Part shown: positions 7,928 through 17,490 of the stretch, piece after piece
Layout of the letters: the number at the start of each line of letters is the position of its first letter
How positions within the stretch are numbered: position 1 is the first letter of the stretch
Assembly (NCBI GenBank): GCA_900079685.1
Contig: LT599018.1
Coordinates: 239,011-303,010, forward strand
Direction of reading: 5' to 3'
Source: an uncultured delta proteobacterium
GTDB taxonomy: Bacteria > Desulfobacterota > Desulfovibrionia > Desulfovibrionales > Desulfovibrionaceae
DNA length: 64,000 nt
Position numbers and translations under genes: made by a program
Notes under the pieces: model-generated
Seen by the model: only the letters and a program-made list of their open reading frames with translations
Database searches by the model: none
Told to the model about the DNA's origin: nothing

Positions 7928-10747
7928 ATGACCACCGATTATAAAAAGACCCTGAATCTTCCCGAGACCTCCTTCCCCATGAAGGCGAACCTTACACAGC
8001 GCGAGCCGGAAATGCTCCGCACCTGGGAAGAGATGGACGTCTACACCGCCATGGTCAGCGCGGGCAACGAGAAAGGCCGCTATGTCCTGCACGACGGCCC
8101 CCCGTACGCCAACGGCCACCTCCATATGGGCCACGCCCTGAACAAGATTTTGAAGGACTTCATCGTCAAGTCCAAAAACATGTTGGGCTACATGGCTGAA
8201 TACGTTCCCGGATGGGATTGTCACGGCCTTCCCATCGAATTGCAGGTGGAGCATTCCCTGGGCGATAAGAAGAAGGAACTCCCGGCCCACGTGGTGCGCA
8301 AACGCTGCCGCGACTGGGCGAACAAGTTTATCGACATCCAGCGCAAGGAATTTAAACGGCTGGGCGTCTTCGGCACCTGGGAAGATCCGTACCTTTCCAT
8401 GGCCCCGGCGTACGAAGCCGCGACGGCCCGCGAACTGGCCAATTTTTATGAAAACGGCTCGGTGGTGCGCAGCAAAAAAGCCATCCACTGGTGCATTTCC
8501 TGCCACACGGCCCTGGCCGAGGCGGAAGTGGAGTACGAGGACCACACCTCCCCCTCCATCTATGTGCGGTTCCCGCTGAACGATCCTAAAATCCGCGATC
8601 TTTTCCCCAAGGCCGATCCCGCCAAAACCTTCGTCCTCATCTGGACCACCACGCCCTGGACCATCCCGGACAACATGGCCGTTGCCGCGCACCCGGAGCT
8701 TGACTACGTGCTGGTGGAAGCGAACGGCGCGTTCTACCTCCTGGCTGAAGGGCTGCTTGAAGCCAACGCCAAAGTCTACGGCTGGAGCGGGTATGAAATC
8801 GCGGGCCGGGCCAAGGGCGCGGACCTGGAAGGGCTGAAAGCCCGCCATCCGATTTATGAAAGGGTATCCCCGCTGGTTCTCGGGGACCACGTCACGCTGG
8901 AAGCGGGCACGGGCTTCGTGCACACCGCGCCCGGCCACGGCCGTGAGGACTACGACACGGGCGTCAAATACGGCCTGGAAATTTATTCGCCCATGGACGA
9001 CGAGGGCCGCTTCTACGACACCGTGGGGTTTTTCGCCGGGATGAACGTCTGGGAAGCCAACCCCAAGGTTATAGAAAAATTGAAGGAAGCGGGCAACCTC
9101 ATGGCGTCCGCCAAGATCACCCACTCCTACCCGCACTGCTGGCGCTGCAAGGAGCCGGTGATTTTCCGCGCCACCACCCAGTGGTTCATCCAGATGGAGG
9201 CCAATAACCTCCGCGCAAAGGCGCTTAACGCCATCAAGAACGATGTGGAATGGGTCCCCTCCTGGGGCGAGGCCCGCATCTACAGCATGATCGAAAACCG
9301 GCCGGACTGGTGCATCTCCCGCCAGCGGACCTGGGGCGTGCCCATTATCGCCCTCCTGTGCGAAACGTGTAACGAAGCCTGGCACGACGCCGCCTGGGCC
9401 AAGGATATCGCGTCCCGCTTCGCCAAACACCCCACGGGCTGCGACTACTGGTTCGAGACGGATTTGGCGGAAATCGTCCCGGCGGGCCTGAAATGCCCGT
9501 CCTGCGGTTCCGTCCACTGGAAGAAGGAGACGGACATCCTGGACGTCTGGTTCGATTCCGGCACCAGCTTCGCGGCGGTCTGCGAGCAGCGGCCGGAATG
9601 CACCTATCCCGCCAACATGTACCTTGAAGGGTCGGACCAGCATCGCGGCTGGTTCCATTCCTCGCTCCTGGCCTCCATCGGCACGCGGGGCATCGCGCCG
9701 TATAAGGAAGTCCTCACCCACGGCTACGTGGTGGACGGCCAGGGCCGGAAGATGTCCAAATCTCTGGGCAACGGCATGGCCCCGGAAGAGATCATCGCCA
9801 AATACGGCGCTGAAATTCTCCGCATGTGGGTGGCATCCGCCGACTACCGCGAGGATATCCGCATCTCCGAGGAAATCCTGAGCCGCCAGGTGGACGCCTA
9901 CCGGCGCCTTCGCAACACCTGCCGCTACATCCTGGGCAACATCGGCGACTTTACGCCGGATGCGGCCGTGGCGGAAAAGGACATGGACCCCCTGGACCGC
10001 TTCGCCATCGATCTCGTCACCCGCGCCCATGACCGCGTGCAGGACGCGTACGTCACGTATGAGTTCCACAAGGTGTTCCATACCCTGCACAACCTGTGCG
10101 CCACGGATCTTTCCGCCTTTTATCTCGATATATTGAAGGACCGGCTCTACGCCTCCGCGCCCGGAAGCGTACAGCGCCGCTCGGCCCAGACTGCCATGTG
10201 GCGCATTCTGCTGCTGCTCCTGCGCGCCATGGCCCCTGTTTTGTCCTTCACCGCCGAGGAAGTGTTCCGCTACCTGCCGGACGCGCTGAAGCCCGGCAGA
10301 ACCACGGTCTTCGCCCTGCAGGCCGCCGACGCGCCCGGCTACGCCATGCCCGAGGCCGAACGCGCGGCCTGGGAAACCATGCTCGCCGTGCGCGGCGAAG
10401 TTTCCCGCGCGCTTGAGCCGCTGCGCAAGGAAGGCGTCATCGGGCACGGCCTGGATTCACGCGTGACCCTGTACGTCGACGATGCCCTCGCGAAGACCCT
10501 GGACAGTCTGGGCACGGATTTGCGGGCGCTGTTCATCGTGTCCCAGCTCGTCGTCCGGCCTATCGGCGAAGCCCCGGCGGGAGCCTTTGCCGCCGCCGAA
10601 GTCCCCGGTCTTTCCATCGCCGTGGAAAAGGCCAGGGGCGAGAAGTGCGAGCGCTGCTGGATCTACAGCGAAGAACTGAACTCCGATGCCGCATACCCCA
10701 ACACCTGCCCGCGCTGCGCGGGAGTGTTGCGTGCAATGAACGCATAA
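7928..10747 (+). CDS. ileS: Isoleucyl-tRNA synthetase
   Basis: Class I aminoacyl-tRNA synthetase charging tRNA-Ile. 939 residues. The HIGH motif appears as HLHMGH at residues 64-69, KMSKS at 608-612, and a C-terminal zinc finger (CERCW ... CPRC) ends the protein. The editing (CP1) domain lies between them, with [16 protein letters not shown]. This is the bacterial type 1 form with zinc finger. ATG at 7928. Followed by a strong terminator. Confidence 0.98.
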   Translation: MTTDYKKTLNLPETSFPMKANLTQREPEMLRTWEEMDVYTAMVSAGNEKGRYVLHDGPPYANGHLHMGHALNKILKDFIVKSKNMLGYMAEYVPGWDCHGLPIELQVEHSLGDKKKELPAHVVRKRCRDWANKFIDIQRKEFKRLGVFGTWEDPYLSMAPAYEAATARELANFYENGSVVRSKKAIHWCISCHTALAEAEVEYEDHTSPSIYVRFPLNDPKIRDLFPKADPAKTFVLIWTTTPWTIPDNMAVAAHPELDYVLVEANGAFYLLAEGLLEANAKVYGWSGYEIAGRAKGADLEGLKARHPIYERVSPLVLGDHVTLEAGTGFVHTAPGHGREDYDTGVKYGLEIYSPMDDEGRFYDTVGFFAGMNVWEANPKVIEKLKEAGNLMASAKITHSYPHCWRCKEPVIFRATTQWFIQMEANNLRAKALNAIKNDVEWVPSWGEARIYSMIENRPDWCISRQRTWGVPIIALLCETCNEAWHDAAWAKDIASRFAKHPTGCDYWFETDLAEIVPAGLKCPSCGSVHWKKETDILDVWFDSGTSFAAVCEQRPECTYPANMYLEGSDQHRGWFHSSLLASIGTRGIAPYKEVLTHGYVVDGQGRKMSKSLGNGMAPEEIIAKYGAEILRMWVASADYREDIRISEEILSRQVDAYRRLRNTCRYILGNIGDFTPDAAVAEKDMDPLDRFAIDLVTRAHDRVQDAYVTYEFHKVFHTLHNLCATDLSAFYLDILKDRLYASAPGSVQRRSAQTAMWRILLLLLRAMAPVLSFTAEEVFRYLPDALKPGRTTVFALQAADAPGYAMPEAERAAWETMLAVRGEVSRALEPLRKEGVIGHGLDSRVTLYVDDALAKTLDSLGTDLRALFIVSQLVVRPIGEAPAGAFAAAEVPGLSIAVEKARGEKCERCWIYSEELNSDAAYPNTCPRCAGVLRAMNA

Positions 10748-10775
10748 CGGCGGCTTGCCGTTCTTAGAAAACGCC

Positions 10776-10808
10776 AAGGCCCCGGACTGGAAATGTCCGG
10801 GGCCTTTT
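10776..10808 (+). terminator. ileS terminator
   Basis: Perfect 12-bp stem AAGGCCCCGGAC / GTCCGGGGCCTT with a 7-nt loop, ending in TTTT, 28 bases after the ileS stop. Confidence 0.9.
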
Positions 10809-10838
10809 GGTATGTTTTCGCGGTAAGAGGGGAGATTC

Positions 10839-12026
10839 ATGCGGAAAATTCACTGCGTTGCGGCCACGTTCGGCAGCGTCAGAGCTGGGGCTTCTGTGGA
10901 AAAGGGCTTGTCCCGCATCACGGCGGACGGTAAGGCCCTGTTCACCCAGACGGCGGACTTCACGGACCCCGCGCTTGTTTCGCGCGTTCCCGAGGGCGCG
11001 GCCGTGTTCATGGGCGTGCAGGCGTTTGCCGACGGCACGTTCTGGATGCACTGGCTGCACGCGCCGGGGATCGGCACGGCGGAGCCGCCGGTCAGCGGCG
11101 ACAGGGCGGTTTTCAGCCTCATGCTCCTGGCCGGGGGGCTGGCGGCGGGCGCCGGTGGCGGCTGGCTTTTTATCAGCCTCGTGAATACCGTTCTGACCAT
11201 CGTCGGTTGTCTGATAGCCGTCGTCGGGGCGATCGCCGTGTTTTTCGCCGTCCACGGCCTTCTGGTGGCGGCGAACGCCAAAACCAGACAGTTGCAACGC
11301 TGGCTGGAAGCCGTGAAAGCCGGGAAAACCGGCATGTGTGTGCCGCTCGGGACGCTCACGGATTTCGACCCGGATGACGGCGGGCTCGCGGACATGCTGG
11401 AAGATATGGAAGAAGGCCCCGAGGACGCCGACACGGCGCTGTATCAGGCCGAAGGGCCTGTTTCCCAAGTCCGGGCGGAGTCCATTACGCGCGGGGCGGG
11501 CAAATACAAACAGTATTTCATCGAATATACGTTTGTGTGCGCGGGCCGTTTCGTGAGGCTGACCATCGGTGAGGATACACCCCTGCTGCACGCGATTTTC
11601 CGGAGCAACCACCCCTTCATGCTGGCGGAGGGCGACCGCGTGCGGCTTATCGTCGGGGATGACGCGCGCACGGTCAAGGCCATGCGTAATTTTGAGGACG
11701 GGTGCGCCTATTGGCTCGTCGGCGCCGCCAGCCGCCGGAAGACCGTGAAGGCCGCCAAGTGGTTGTTGCTGCTGGCTCCGCCGGCGCTTCCTCTGTTATT
11801 TCTCGTTATGGAATTGTTGGACGGAGGCCGTATCGACTGGGGCCTGATCGGCTTCGGGGCTGTCATCGGGGTGGGCGTGACGGCGCTCATCATGGCCATA
11901 TTGTGGCTCGTTTACGTGTTTACCCGTGAACGCGCCGCCTACCGCGCGGATTTGCCCCTTATCATCGAGGCGCTGGAGCTGCGCCCGGCCAAAAACAAGG
12001 CAAAACCGTACATCCACGAGTTGTGA
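10839..12026 (+). CDS. Hypothetical membrane protein
   Basis: A 395-residue protein I do not recognise. Two adjacent membrane helices lie at about residues 90-135 and two more at about 300-360. Between them is a soluble domain of about 165 residues with an acidic patch (DMLEDMEEGPEDADT) and a beta-rich part (KQYFIEYTFVCAGRFVRLTIGEDTPLL). The N-terminus is soluble and has no signal peptide. Start ATG at 10839 with AGAGGGGAGA ribosome site. It precedes the exostosin-like gene on the same strand by 56 bases, so the two may be co-transcribed. Function unknown. Confidence 0.7.
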   Translation: MRKIHCVAATFGSVRAGASVEKGLSRITADGKALFTQTADFTDPALVSRVPEGAAVFMGVQAFADGTFWMHWLHAPGIGTAEPPVSGDRAVFSLMLLAGGLAAGAGGGWLFISLVNTVLTIVGCLIAVVGAIAVFFAVHGLLVAANAKTRQLQRWLEAVKAGKTGMCVPLGTLTDFDPDDGGLADMLEDMEEGPEDADTALYQAEGPVSQVRAESITRGAGKYKQYFIEYTFVCAGRFVRLTIGEDTPLLHAIFRSNHPFMLAEGDRVRLIVGDDARTVKAMRNFEDGCAYWLVGAASRRKTVKAAKWLLLLAPPALPLLFLVMELLDGGRIDWGLIGFGAVIGVGVTALIMAILWLVYVFTRERAAYRADLPLIIEALELRPAKNKAKPYIHEL

Positions 12027-12082
12027 GGTGGAGCGCCGCGATCCCGGTTGGCAAACAATGCCGTTGACGGTATAGGAACGGC

Positions 12083-13066
12083 ATGCAACGCGTGCCGTGT
12101 TTTCTCTACCGGGAGGATGAGCATTTCTCCCTGCCGCCGATGTTCCGCCCCCTGCCGCGTTTTGTCTGCGCTTTGGCTGTCCGCGACGGATCGGGCGCGG
12201 TGCGGCCCCATCCCCGGGTTTTCCGGGAAGTGACCCGGCCCGAGGAGGCCGAGGTTTTTCTGTTTCCCTGGGATATCGGGCAGTATGTCGACGGCGGCGC
12301 CTTGAACGCCGTTGCCGGGGTTATCGCCGGTCTGCCGTATCTGGCCGGGCGCGAAAAACGCCATCTCGTCTGCGATGGCGGCGATGGCGCCGCGCATTTC
12401 CCCCTGCCCGTCTGTTTGTTCAAAATCAGCGTCACCAGGGAACTGGCCGCCGAAACCATCGCCATGCCATACCCGCTGCCCGCCCATACAGCCGCCGAAT
12501 CCCCGTCCTTTGACTGGGGAGCCGTGCGCTACGACACCTCCTTTGTGGGCAACGCGACCAACGAGGTCCGGCGGGCCGTGGCCGTTTCCGTGCTGCGGCA
12601 GGCGGGGACGCTGCGGGTGCTGGTGGATTTCGACGACGCGCCCGTGCCCGACGGGGTACATTGCTACAACACCAGAGAACACGGCGGCGCGGCCAGAACA
12701 ACGGCGCGGCAGCGGCTGTACCGCCGCTCGCTCAAGGAATCATTGAGCGTGCTGTGCCCGCCGGGCGTGGGGCCGCATTCCATCCGCATGTACGAAACCA
12801 TGTACATGGGGCGGATGCCGGTCCTGTTCGGGGACAGCGCCGTATACCCGCTGGCGTGGAAACTGGATTACGATGCCTTCTGCCTGCGCATCGGCAAGGA
12901 TGCGATCCTGGAAACCGGGGAGGTTCTCGCCGCCTGGTTCAGGAGCCATACGGAGGAAGAGGCGCGCGAGCGGTGCGTTTTGGCCTGCCGTGCCTGGAAC
13001 GCCTGTTTCGCGCCGGAGAAACTCCTGCCCCTCCTTCTGGAAGAAGCCCGCCGTAGATTTCTTTGA
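12083..13066 (+). CDS. Exostosin-like (GT47-type) glycosyltransferase
   Basis: A 327-residue soluble protein. Its C-terminal third has the exostosin pattern: a residue run YRRSLKESLSVLCPPGVGPH, then SIRMYETMYMGRMPVLFGDS (the acceptor/nucleotide-sugar part, equivalent to R..EA...G.IPV..sD in the family), followed by a W..D stretch. The N-terminal half, with EEAEVFLFPWDIGQY, fits the same family. The sugar transferred is unknown. No signal or membrane segment, so probably cytosolic. Isolated from any polysaccharide cluster in this window. Confidence 0.7.
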   Translation: MQRVPCFLYREDEHFSLPPMFRPLPRFVCALAVRDGSGAVRPHPRVFREVTRPEEAEVFLFPWDIGQYVDGGALNAVAGVIAGLPYLAGREKRHLVCDGGDGAAHFPLPVCLFKISVTRELAAETIAMPYPLPAHTAAESPSFDWGAVRYDTSFVGNATNEVRRAVAVSVLRQAGTLRVLVDFDDAPVPDGVHCYNTREHGGAARTTARQRLYRRSLKESLSVLCPPGVGPHSIRMYETMYMGRMPVLFGDSAVYPLAWKLDYDAFCLRIGKDAILETGEVLAAWFRSHTEEEARERCVLACRAWNACFAPEKLLPLLLEEARRRFL

Positions 13067-13070
13067 CTTA

Positions 13071-13167
13071 GGGCTTGTCCATAAATAAGCGGAGCGTGAG
13101 CCGAGGACGAGAAAAATGGCTTTTGACGAAGTAATCAGCCACGATACGCTTATTTATGGACAAGCCC
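13071..13167. repeat. 97-bp MITE-like inverted-repeat element
   Basis: Two perfect 21-bp arms (13071-13091 and 13147-13167), beginning GGGCTTGTCCATAAATAAGC, flank 55 bp that contain no gene. The element fills the whole space between two convergent genes, its right arm abutting the mtgA stop codon. The ends look like insertion-sequence termini, suggesting a miniature transposable element; it would also act as a bidirectional hairpin terminator. No clear target duplication is seen. Confidence 0.6.
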
Positions 13168-13863
13168 TCATTCGATTCGCATCCGCGCCTGTATCGTCCC
13201 CGCCTGTTTTCGCACGTAGCGGGAAGAGGGGGAGAGCTTGAGCGGCGAGGGGAGCATGGCGGCGAGCGTCGCGGACTGATACGCCGTGAGGCGGGAAGCG
13301 CTGACGCCGAAGTAGTGCCTTGCCGCCGCCTCCGCGCCGAAAATCCCGTCGCCCCATTCCACGCAGTTCAGGTATAGTTCAAGAATACGCTCTTTGGGCA
13401 GGTTCATTTCCAGCCGCATGGCCACGAGCGCTTCCTGAAGTTTCCGGATGAAGCTTTTCCCCGGGCTGAAGTAAAGATTTTTCGCCAGCTGCTGGGTGAT
13501 GGTGCTGCCGCCGGCAGCCAGCCTGCCCCTGGCTATGTTGCGCTCCATGGCCTCGCGCATGCCCGCGAAGTCAAACCCGGGGTGGGACCAGAAGGTGCTG
13601 TCCTCGGACACGACAACCGCCTTGCGGAGCTCGGGCGAGATGGACCGCAAGGGCTTCCATGTGCGGCTGACGGTTTTTTTCCGCCCTTTTTTTTCCCATT
13701 CCTCTTGCCGGTATTCGATAAAGGCCGTGGTTTCCGGGTTGTTTTGGGCCAGCCCCCCGACGGGCGGCCAGACCGCGTAACGGAGGATGTTCAGGCAGAA
13801 CAGCGCCAGAACGGCGAGCACGACCGTGCGCGGTCGCGGGCGGGAGAAGGCGGGCAATCGCAT
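13168..13863 (-). CDS. mtgA: Monofunctional peptidoglycan glycosyltransferase MtgA
   Basis: Polymerises lipid II into glycan strands. A single N-terminal membrane anchor (residues 12-32) is followed by a GT51 domain: SEDSTFWSHPGFD with catalytic Glu87, and GGSTITQQLAKNLYF at 118-132, then KLQEALVAMRLE and ELYLNCVEWGDGIFG. Length 231 is typical. No transpeptidase domain. ATG at 13863. Confidence 0.95.
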   Translation of the reverse strand: MRLPAFSRPRPRTVVLAVLALFCLNILRYAVWPPVGGLAQNNPETTAFIEYRQEEWEKKGRKKTVSRTWKPLRSISPELRKAVVVSEDSTFWSHPGFDFAGMREAMERNIARGRLAAGGSTITQQLAKNLYFSPGKSFIRKLQEALVAMRLEMNLPKERILELYLNCVEWGDGIFGAEAAARHYFGVSASRLTAYQSATLAAMLPSPLKLSPSSRYVRKQAGTIQARMRIE

Positions 13864-13928
13864 GGGGGCAGTATGGGCAGGTTTTGTCCGTTCGTCAATT
13901 CGACAATGCGGCGTTTCCCCGCGGAAAG

Positions 13929-13959
13929 CGCCCGGCGTTCCATGCTGAAACGCCGGGCG
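13929..13959 (-). terminator. Hairpin after the APC permease
   Basis: Perfect 11-bp stem CGCCCGGCGTT / AACGCCGGGCG with a 9-nt loop, 29 bases beyond the permease stop on its strand. Only CTTTCC follows, so termination may be partial. Confidence 0.55.
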
Positions 13960-13987
13960 ATGTGTGCCGTGATTGCCGTTCCCCGGT

Positions 13988-15412
13988 TTATTTCCGGTCC
14001 GCCCGGGAGTATTCCGCGCCGAACATCAGGTATTCCCGCTCCGCGAGCGAGACGTTGCCGTACTTCGCCTGGGCCATGAAGAAGAAGACAACGCCCAGGA
14101 TGACCCAGCCAAACACCATCCACCATTCCTGCCAGACAAGGGCGCCGGGGCCGATGGGGAGATAGAGGTAGAGGAAGAACGCGGCCACGCCGATGGCCAG
14201 CCAGCCGATCAGGACGCCGTTCTTGACCTTGTAGGGCCGCACGAGGTCGGGCTCCTTCTTTCTGAGGGCCAGGAAGGAGCATGCCACCATAAAATACGCC
14301 ACAACGGTTCCGAAGGCGCTGGCGTCCACGAACCAGACCAGGGAGGTCTTGCCCAGCAGCGGGGAGGAGCAGGTGATGATGCCCACCAGGATGATGGCGG
14401 CGTACGGGGTGTGATACTGGGGATGCACCTTGCCGAAGATTTCGGGAAGCATTTTGGCCCGGCCCATGCCGAACAGGACCCGGGTCGCGCCGACGATGAA
14501 GCCGTTCCAGCTGGTCAGGATACCGCACAGCGCCGTGATGATCATGAGCTTGCCGAAAACCGGGCTGCCCATGCAGTAGGCGAAGGAATCCGCGACCGGG
14601 ATGGCGGCGCCTGCCCGGACGTCGGGCGGCGCGGACAGGGCGATGCCGACGATCATGAGCATATACCAGGCCGCGGCCAGGCAGATGGAAAGGATCAGCA
14701 CCCCGGCGATCTTGTTCAGCGGGATCTGCATTTCCTCCGCCGCCTGCGGGATGACGTCAAACCCCACGAACATGGCCGGAACCATCAGGATGACGGCCAC
14801 CAGGCCGCTGGTGGTGGTGATGGGGGGGATCATGTTGGCGAAGTCGCCGTTGATGGCGCCCCCGAACAGGAAACAGACGCCGCCGATGGCCATGGCCGTC
14901 GTGGCCGTAAGCTGGAAGATGGCCGAGGATTTCACCCCTCTGTAGTTGACGATCGCCAGGAAAAGGCCGCCCAGGGAGCCGACGAGAACCCAGGAGAGGT
15001 ACACGTCAAAACCGGCGACATTCCATAAAAAGCCGAAGCGCGGCAGGGGGATGAGGTAGTCTATGGCCGTGGCCATAGCCGGGCCTTCCCAGGCGGCCAC
15101 GCCGACATAGGCAAAGGTTATCATCCAGCCGGTCAGCCAGGAGGCGTGGTATCCGAGCCCCCTGTAGGAAAAGACCAGCTCGCCGCCCGCCAGAGGCAGG
15201 GCGGGCGTCAGTTCCGCGTAAGTCAGGCCCACGAAAATGCACAGCACCGCGCCGATGGCGAATGCGATGATCGCCCCCCAGACCCCGGCGAGTGCCACCC
15301 ATTTCCCCGCGAGCATGATCCAGCCCCAACCGACCATGGTGCCAAAGGCCAGGGCAAGGATGTCTTTCATGCTGAGGGCTCTTACTAGCTCGTGTCTTTC
15401 GCCTTGTGCCAT
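13988..15412 (-). CDS. APC-family amino acid permease
   Basis: Inner-membrane amino acid or amine transporter of the APC superfamily, 474 residues with about twelve hydrophobic helices. The first helix carries the substrate-site loop FGTMVGWGWIML (family GxG pattern), and helix 6 has MFVGFDVIPQAAEEMQ, where the FEE-like motif is FDVIPQAAEE. The C-terminus is hydrophilic. Start ATG at 15412 with AGGAG seven bases upstream; an earlier in-frame ATG at 15457 lacks a ribosome site. The substrate cannot be told from sequence. A stand-alone gene. Confidence 0.88.
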   Translation of the reverse strand: MAQGERHELVRALSMKDILALAFGTMVGWGWIMLAGKWVALAGVWGAIIAFAIGAVLCIFVGLTYAELTPALPLAGGELVFSYRGLGYHASWLTGWMITFAYVGVAAWEGPAMATAIDYLIPLPRFGFLWNVAGFDVYLSWVLVGSLGGLFLAIVNYRGVKSSAIFQLTATTAMAIGGVCFLFGGAINGDFANMIPPITTTSGLVAVILMVPAMFVGFDVIPQAAEEMQIPLNKIAGVLILSICLAAAWYMLMIVGIALSAPPDVRAGAAIPVADSFAYCMGSPVFGKLMIITALCGILTSWNGFIVGATRVLFGMGRAKMLPEIFGKVHPQYHTPYAAIILVGIITCSSPLLGKTSLVWFVDASAFGTVVAYFMVACSFLALRKKEPDLVRPYKVKNGVLIGWLAIGVAAFFLYLYLPIGPGALVWQEWWMVFGWVILGVVFFFMAQAKYGNVSLAEREYLMFGAEYSRADRK

Positions 15413-15782
15413 AGCGTTCTCCTCGGTCTGACAGTTATGCCGGCAACGGTAAAACAACCGGACGATCCGGTGTTTTCCGGCGCGCCCTCCCTGGGGGAAG
15501 GGTTGTGCGTTCGCGAAGGGCGTGCGGAATAATAAGGGAATTAATTCCCATAGAAAAGACGATGCTGAAATATATGAGTATCTTCTTTTTTTACTGCAAA
15601 TCCGCTAATATTACTGGCTCGCATTAGAATTACATATGAAATAATTTTCAAAATATCCAGCATTAATTACAAAATAATTATTTTCGATAATGTTTACCAT
15701 CTTGATGTTTGGATAAAATATGAAATAAATTTTTTTGAAAATAAATTCCCATAAAAACGGATTATATGTCCGGCGGGTGTGG
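15413..15782. other. AT-rich intergenic region
   Basis: The permease start is followed by about 120 GC-rich bases and then a distinctly AT-rich stretch at about 15536-15780. This opens with a perfect 14-bp palindrome GGGAATTAATTCCC (15536-15549). The region is full of short A/T runs and has stops in all frames that matter; I find no gene or RNA. It may hold the permease promoter. Confidence 0.4.
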
Positions 15783-15810
15783 TAAAGTTTTTTCCGGATT
15801 GAGCCGATGA
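15783..15810 (+). promoter_or_regulatory. Sigma28 (FliA) type promoter
   Basis: TAAAGTTT, identical to the -35 consensus, then 12 bases, then GCCGATGA (7 of 8 to the GCCGATAA -10 consensus). Spacing is one base longer than the usual 11. It lies 88 bases upstream of a lipoprotein gene that is followed by a FlgO-like gene. Confidence 0.7.
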
Positions 15811-15898
15811 AGGGGTAATGCCATTCCTTTCCACCCCCTTTCAAGCGGGCGCGTGGCGGGAGATTCGGCAGCGTTATCCGGATTTTTTGGAGAGGCCG

Positions 15899-16477
15899 AT
15901 GAATACACTGCACGTGCCAGCCCGTCTGGCTATGTTGACCATGCTCATGCTGATCGTGTTCCTTGCGGGGTGCACGCGGTCAAGCATTCCCGTGCCGGAG
16001 CAGCCGGTCGCCTATTCCCAGGAAAAGGCCCAGGCGTCGGACCACTGGCGGGATATCGCCGTGGATATCGCGGACAAAATCCGCGACGCTCTGGTGGAGC
16101 GCTCGGATTTGACCACGAAGCCCCTGTACGTTATGCCGCCCAACAGCCGCCCCTTCACGACCACCTTTCACCAGGTTGTGAAGTCCGAGCTCGTCTCGCG
16201 CGCGATCCAGGTTTCCGAGCAGCGCGAGCCGGACAGCGTACAGGTGGAGTACGACGTGGTGACGGTGAAATTCGACCCGTCCAGGCGCTCGGCCTTTTCG
16301 TCCGCGTCCGACCATGAGGTGGTCATCAATGTCCGCATGGCATACGACGGCCGGTATGTGGTGCACCGCTCCTACATCCGGTATATCAACGACTGCGACT
16401 GGATGCAGTATCTCAGCCCGGAAACGCTTGATCCCAGCGCGGGGAAAAGCCGCGTTGTCCGCGTTACAAACAGGTAG
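15899..16477 (+). CDS. Probable flagellum-associated lipoprotein
   Basis: A 192-residue lipoprotein: signal peptide with lipobox LAGC at about residue 23, then a mature domain of mixed helix/strand (IAVDIADKIRDALVERSDL, VVTVKFDPSRRS, HEVVINVRMAYDGRYVVHRSYIRY). Eight bases after its stop comes the FlgO-like gene, so the two form an operon. In Vibrio and Campylobacter, small lipoproteins paired with FlgO stabilise the flagellum; here the same role is inferred from the neighbour and from the upstream sigma28-type promoter. ATG at 15899 with GGAGAGG ribosome site. Confidence 0.65.
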   Translation: MNTLHVPARLAMLTMLMLIVFLAGCTRSSIPVPEQPVAYSQEKAQASDHWRDIAVDIADKIRDALVERSDLTTKPLYVMPPNSRPFTTTFHQVVKSELVSRAIQVSEQREPDSVQVEYDVVTVKFDPSRRSAFSSASDHEVVINVRMAYDGRYVVHRSYIRYINDCDWMQYLSPETLDPSAGKSRVVRVTNR

Positions 16478-16485
16478 GGTAGCCT

Positions 16486-17430
16486 ATGCGTTCTTTTTTG
16501 CTTGTATGTCTTTTTGCGCTCGGCATGGCGGTTTCCGCCTGCTCCATGGGGCCGACGCAGGTTGCCGTTCCCAACCTTCCCCAGGCCATGCCGGTTGATC
16601 CGCCGGGCGGCTCCTACATGCTGACCGCCAACACCTATGCCGGGGACGCGCTGCATAAAATGCTGCTGCTCCGGATGAGTTCCGGCGGCGGCATCCTGAC
16701 GACGACGTTTGTGGATATGCACGACTTTGAGCAGACCTCCGCCTTTGGCCGCGTAACCTCGCAGCAGGTGGGCTCGCGCCTGGGGCAGTATGGGTTCCGC
16801 GTTATCGAAGCGCGCCTGGCCGCGACGCTGACCATGGTGCCCCGGTCCGGGGAATTCATGCTGACCCGTGAAACCGCGCGGCTCCTGGCGGATACGTACG
16901 ACGCCCACTCCGTGCTCATCGGCAGCTATAGCGACGAGGGCAGTAATATTTTCGTGTCCGCGCGCGTGGTCCGCCTTGCCGACAACGTCATCATGGGGGC
17001 GTACGAATATTATCTCCCCCGCGACGGGGATGTGGCCCGGCTGCTGGCGGGCGGCAACAGAGACGGCCGGGGCGGCGACGGCGTTTGGGACCGTTACAAC
17101 CGCCGGACTCCCGCGTTCGCTTCCGGCGCCTCGCGGGCCGATACGCCCGCGCCCCGTCCCGCGTCCGCCCCGCAGGCCGCCGCCCGCCCCAGCGCCCCGG
17201 CGCACGATTCCGGTCCGGCCGTGCCGCGCTATGTTGACCCCAACGCCACGGCGGCGGCTCCCGTGAAAAAGACGGCCCCGGCGGCAAAGGCCCCGGCGGC
17301 GCCCGTAGCCCGCGCTCCCGTTGCGCCGGTGATCGTTCCGACGCCCTCGGCCCCGGCGGCCCCGGTGACCCCGATCCCGCTGGAAAAGGACGCTCCCCCG
17401 CCGTCCTCCATCCCCGGCGGCGGCGTGTAA
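16486..17430 (+). CDS. FlgO-family outer membrane protein
   Basis: A 314-residue protein with a signal peptide (residues 1-19, ending VSAC, so probably a lipoprotein). The core resembles the FlgO domain: YAGDALHKMLLLRMSSGGGI, TTFVDMHDFEQTSAFGRVTS, LGQYGFRVIEARL, and LTRETARLLADTYDAHSVLIG. FlgO supports flagellar function at the outer membrane in Vibrio. After about residue 200 the protein becomes a 115-residue proline/alanine-rich tail of low complexity, which is not part of the usual family and may span peptidoglycan. Second gene of a pair. Confidence 0.72.
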   Translation: MRSFLLVCLFALGMAVSACSMGPTQVAVPNLPQAMPVDPPGGSYMLTANTYAGDALHKMLLLRMSSGGGILTTTFVDMHDFEQTSAFGRVTSQQVGSRLGQYGFRVIEARLAATLTMVPRSGEFMLTRETARLLADTYDAHSVLIGSYSDEGSNIFVSARVVRLADNVIMGAYEYYLPRDGDVARLLAGGNRDGRGGDGVWDRYNRRTPAFASGASRADTPAPRPASAPQAAARPSAPAHDSGPAVPRYVDPNATAAAPVKKTAPAAKAPAAPVARAPVAPVIVPTPSAPAAPVTPIPLEKDAPPPSSIPGGGV

Positions 17431-17490
17431 CCCCGCCGGCGGGCGTTCCGCCGCAATTCCGGCGCGCCCGTTTTTGTCCGATCCATTCAC

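Noticed and set aside
7907..10447. Open frame of 846 codons on the minus strand
   Set aside because: It is antisense to ileS, whose motifs are complete; codon use in this GC-rich DNA makes the opposite strand open. No domain in its translation.
15611..15913. Open frame of 100 codons on the minus strand
   Set aside because: Lies in the AT-rich gap and crosses the sigma28-type promoter; no ribosome site or family.
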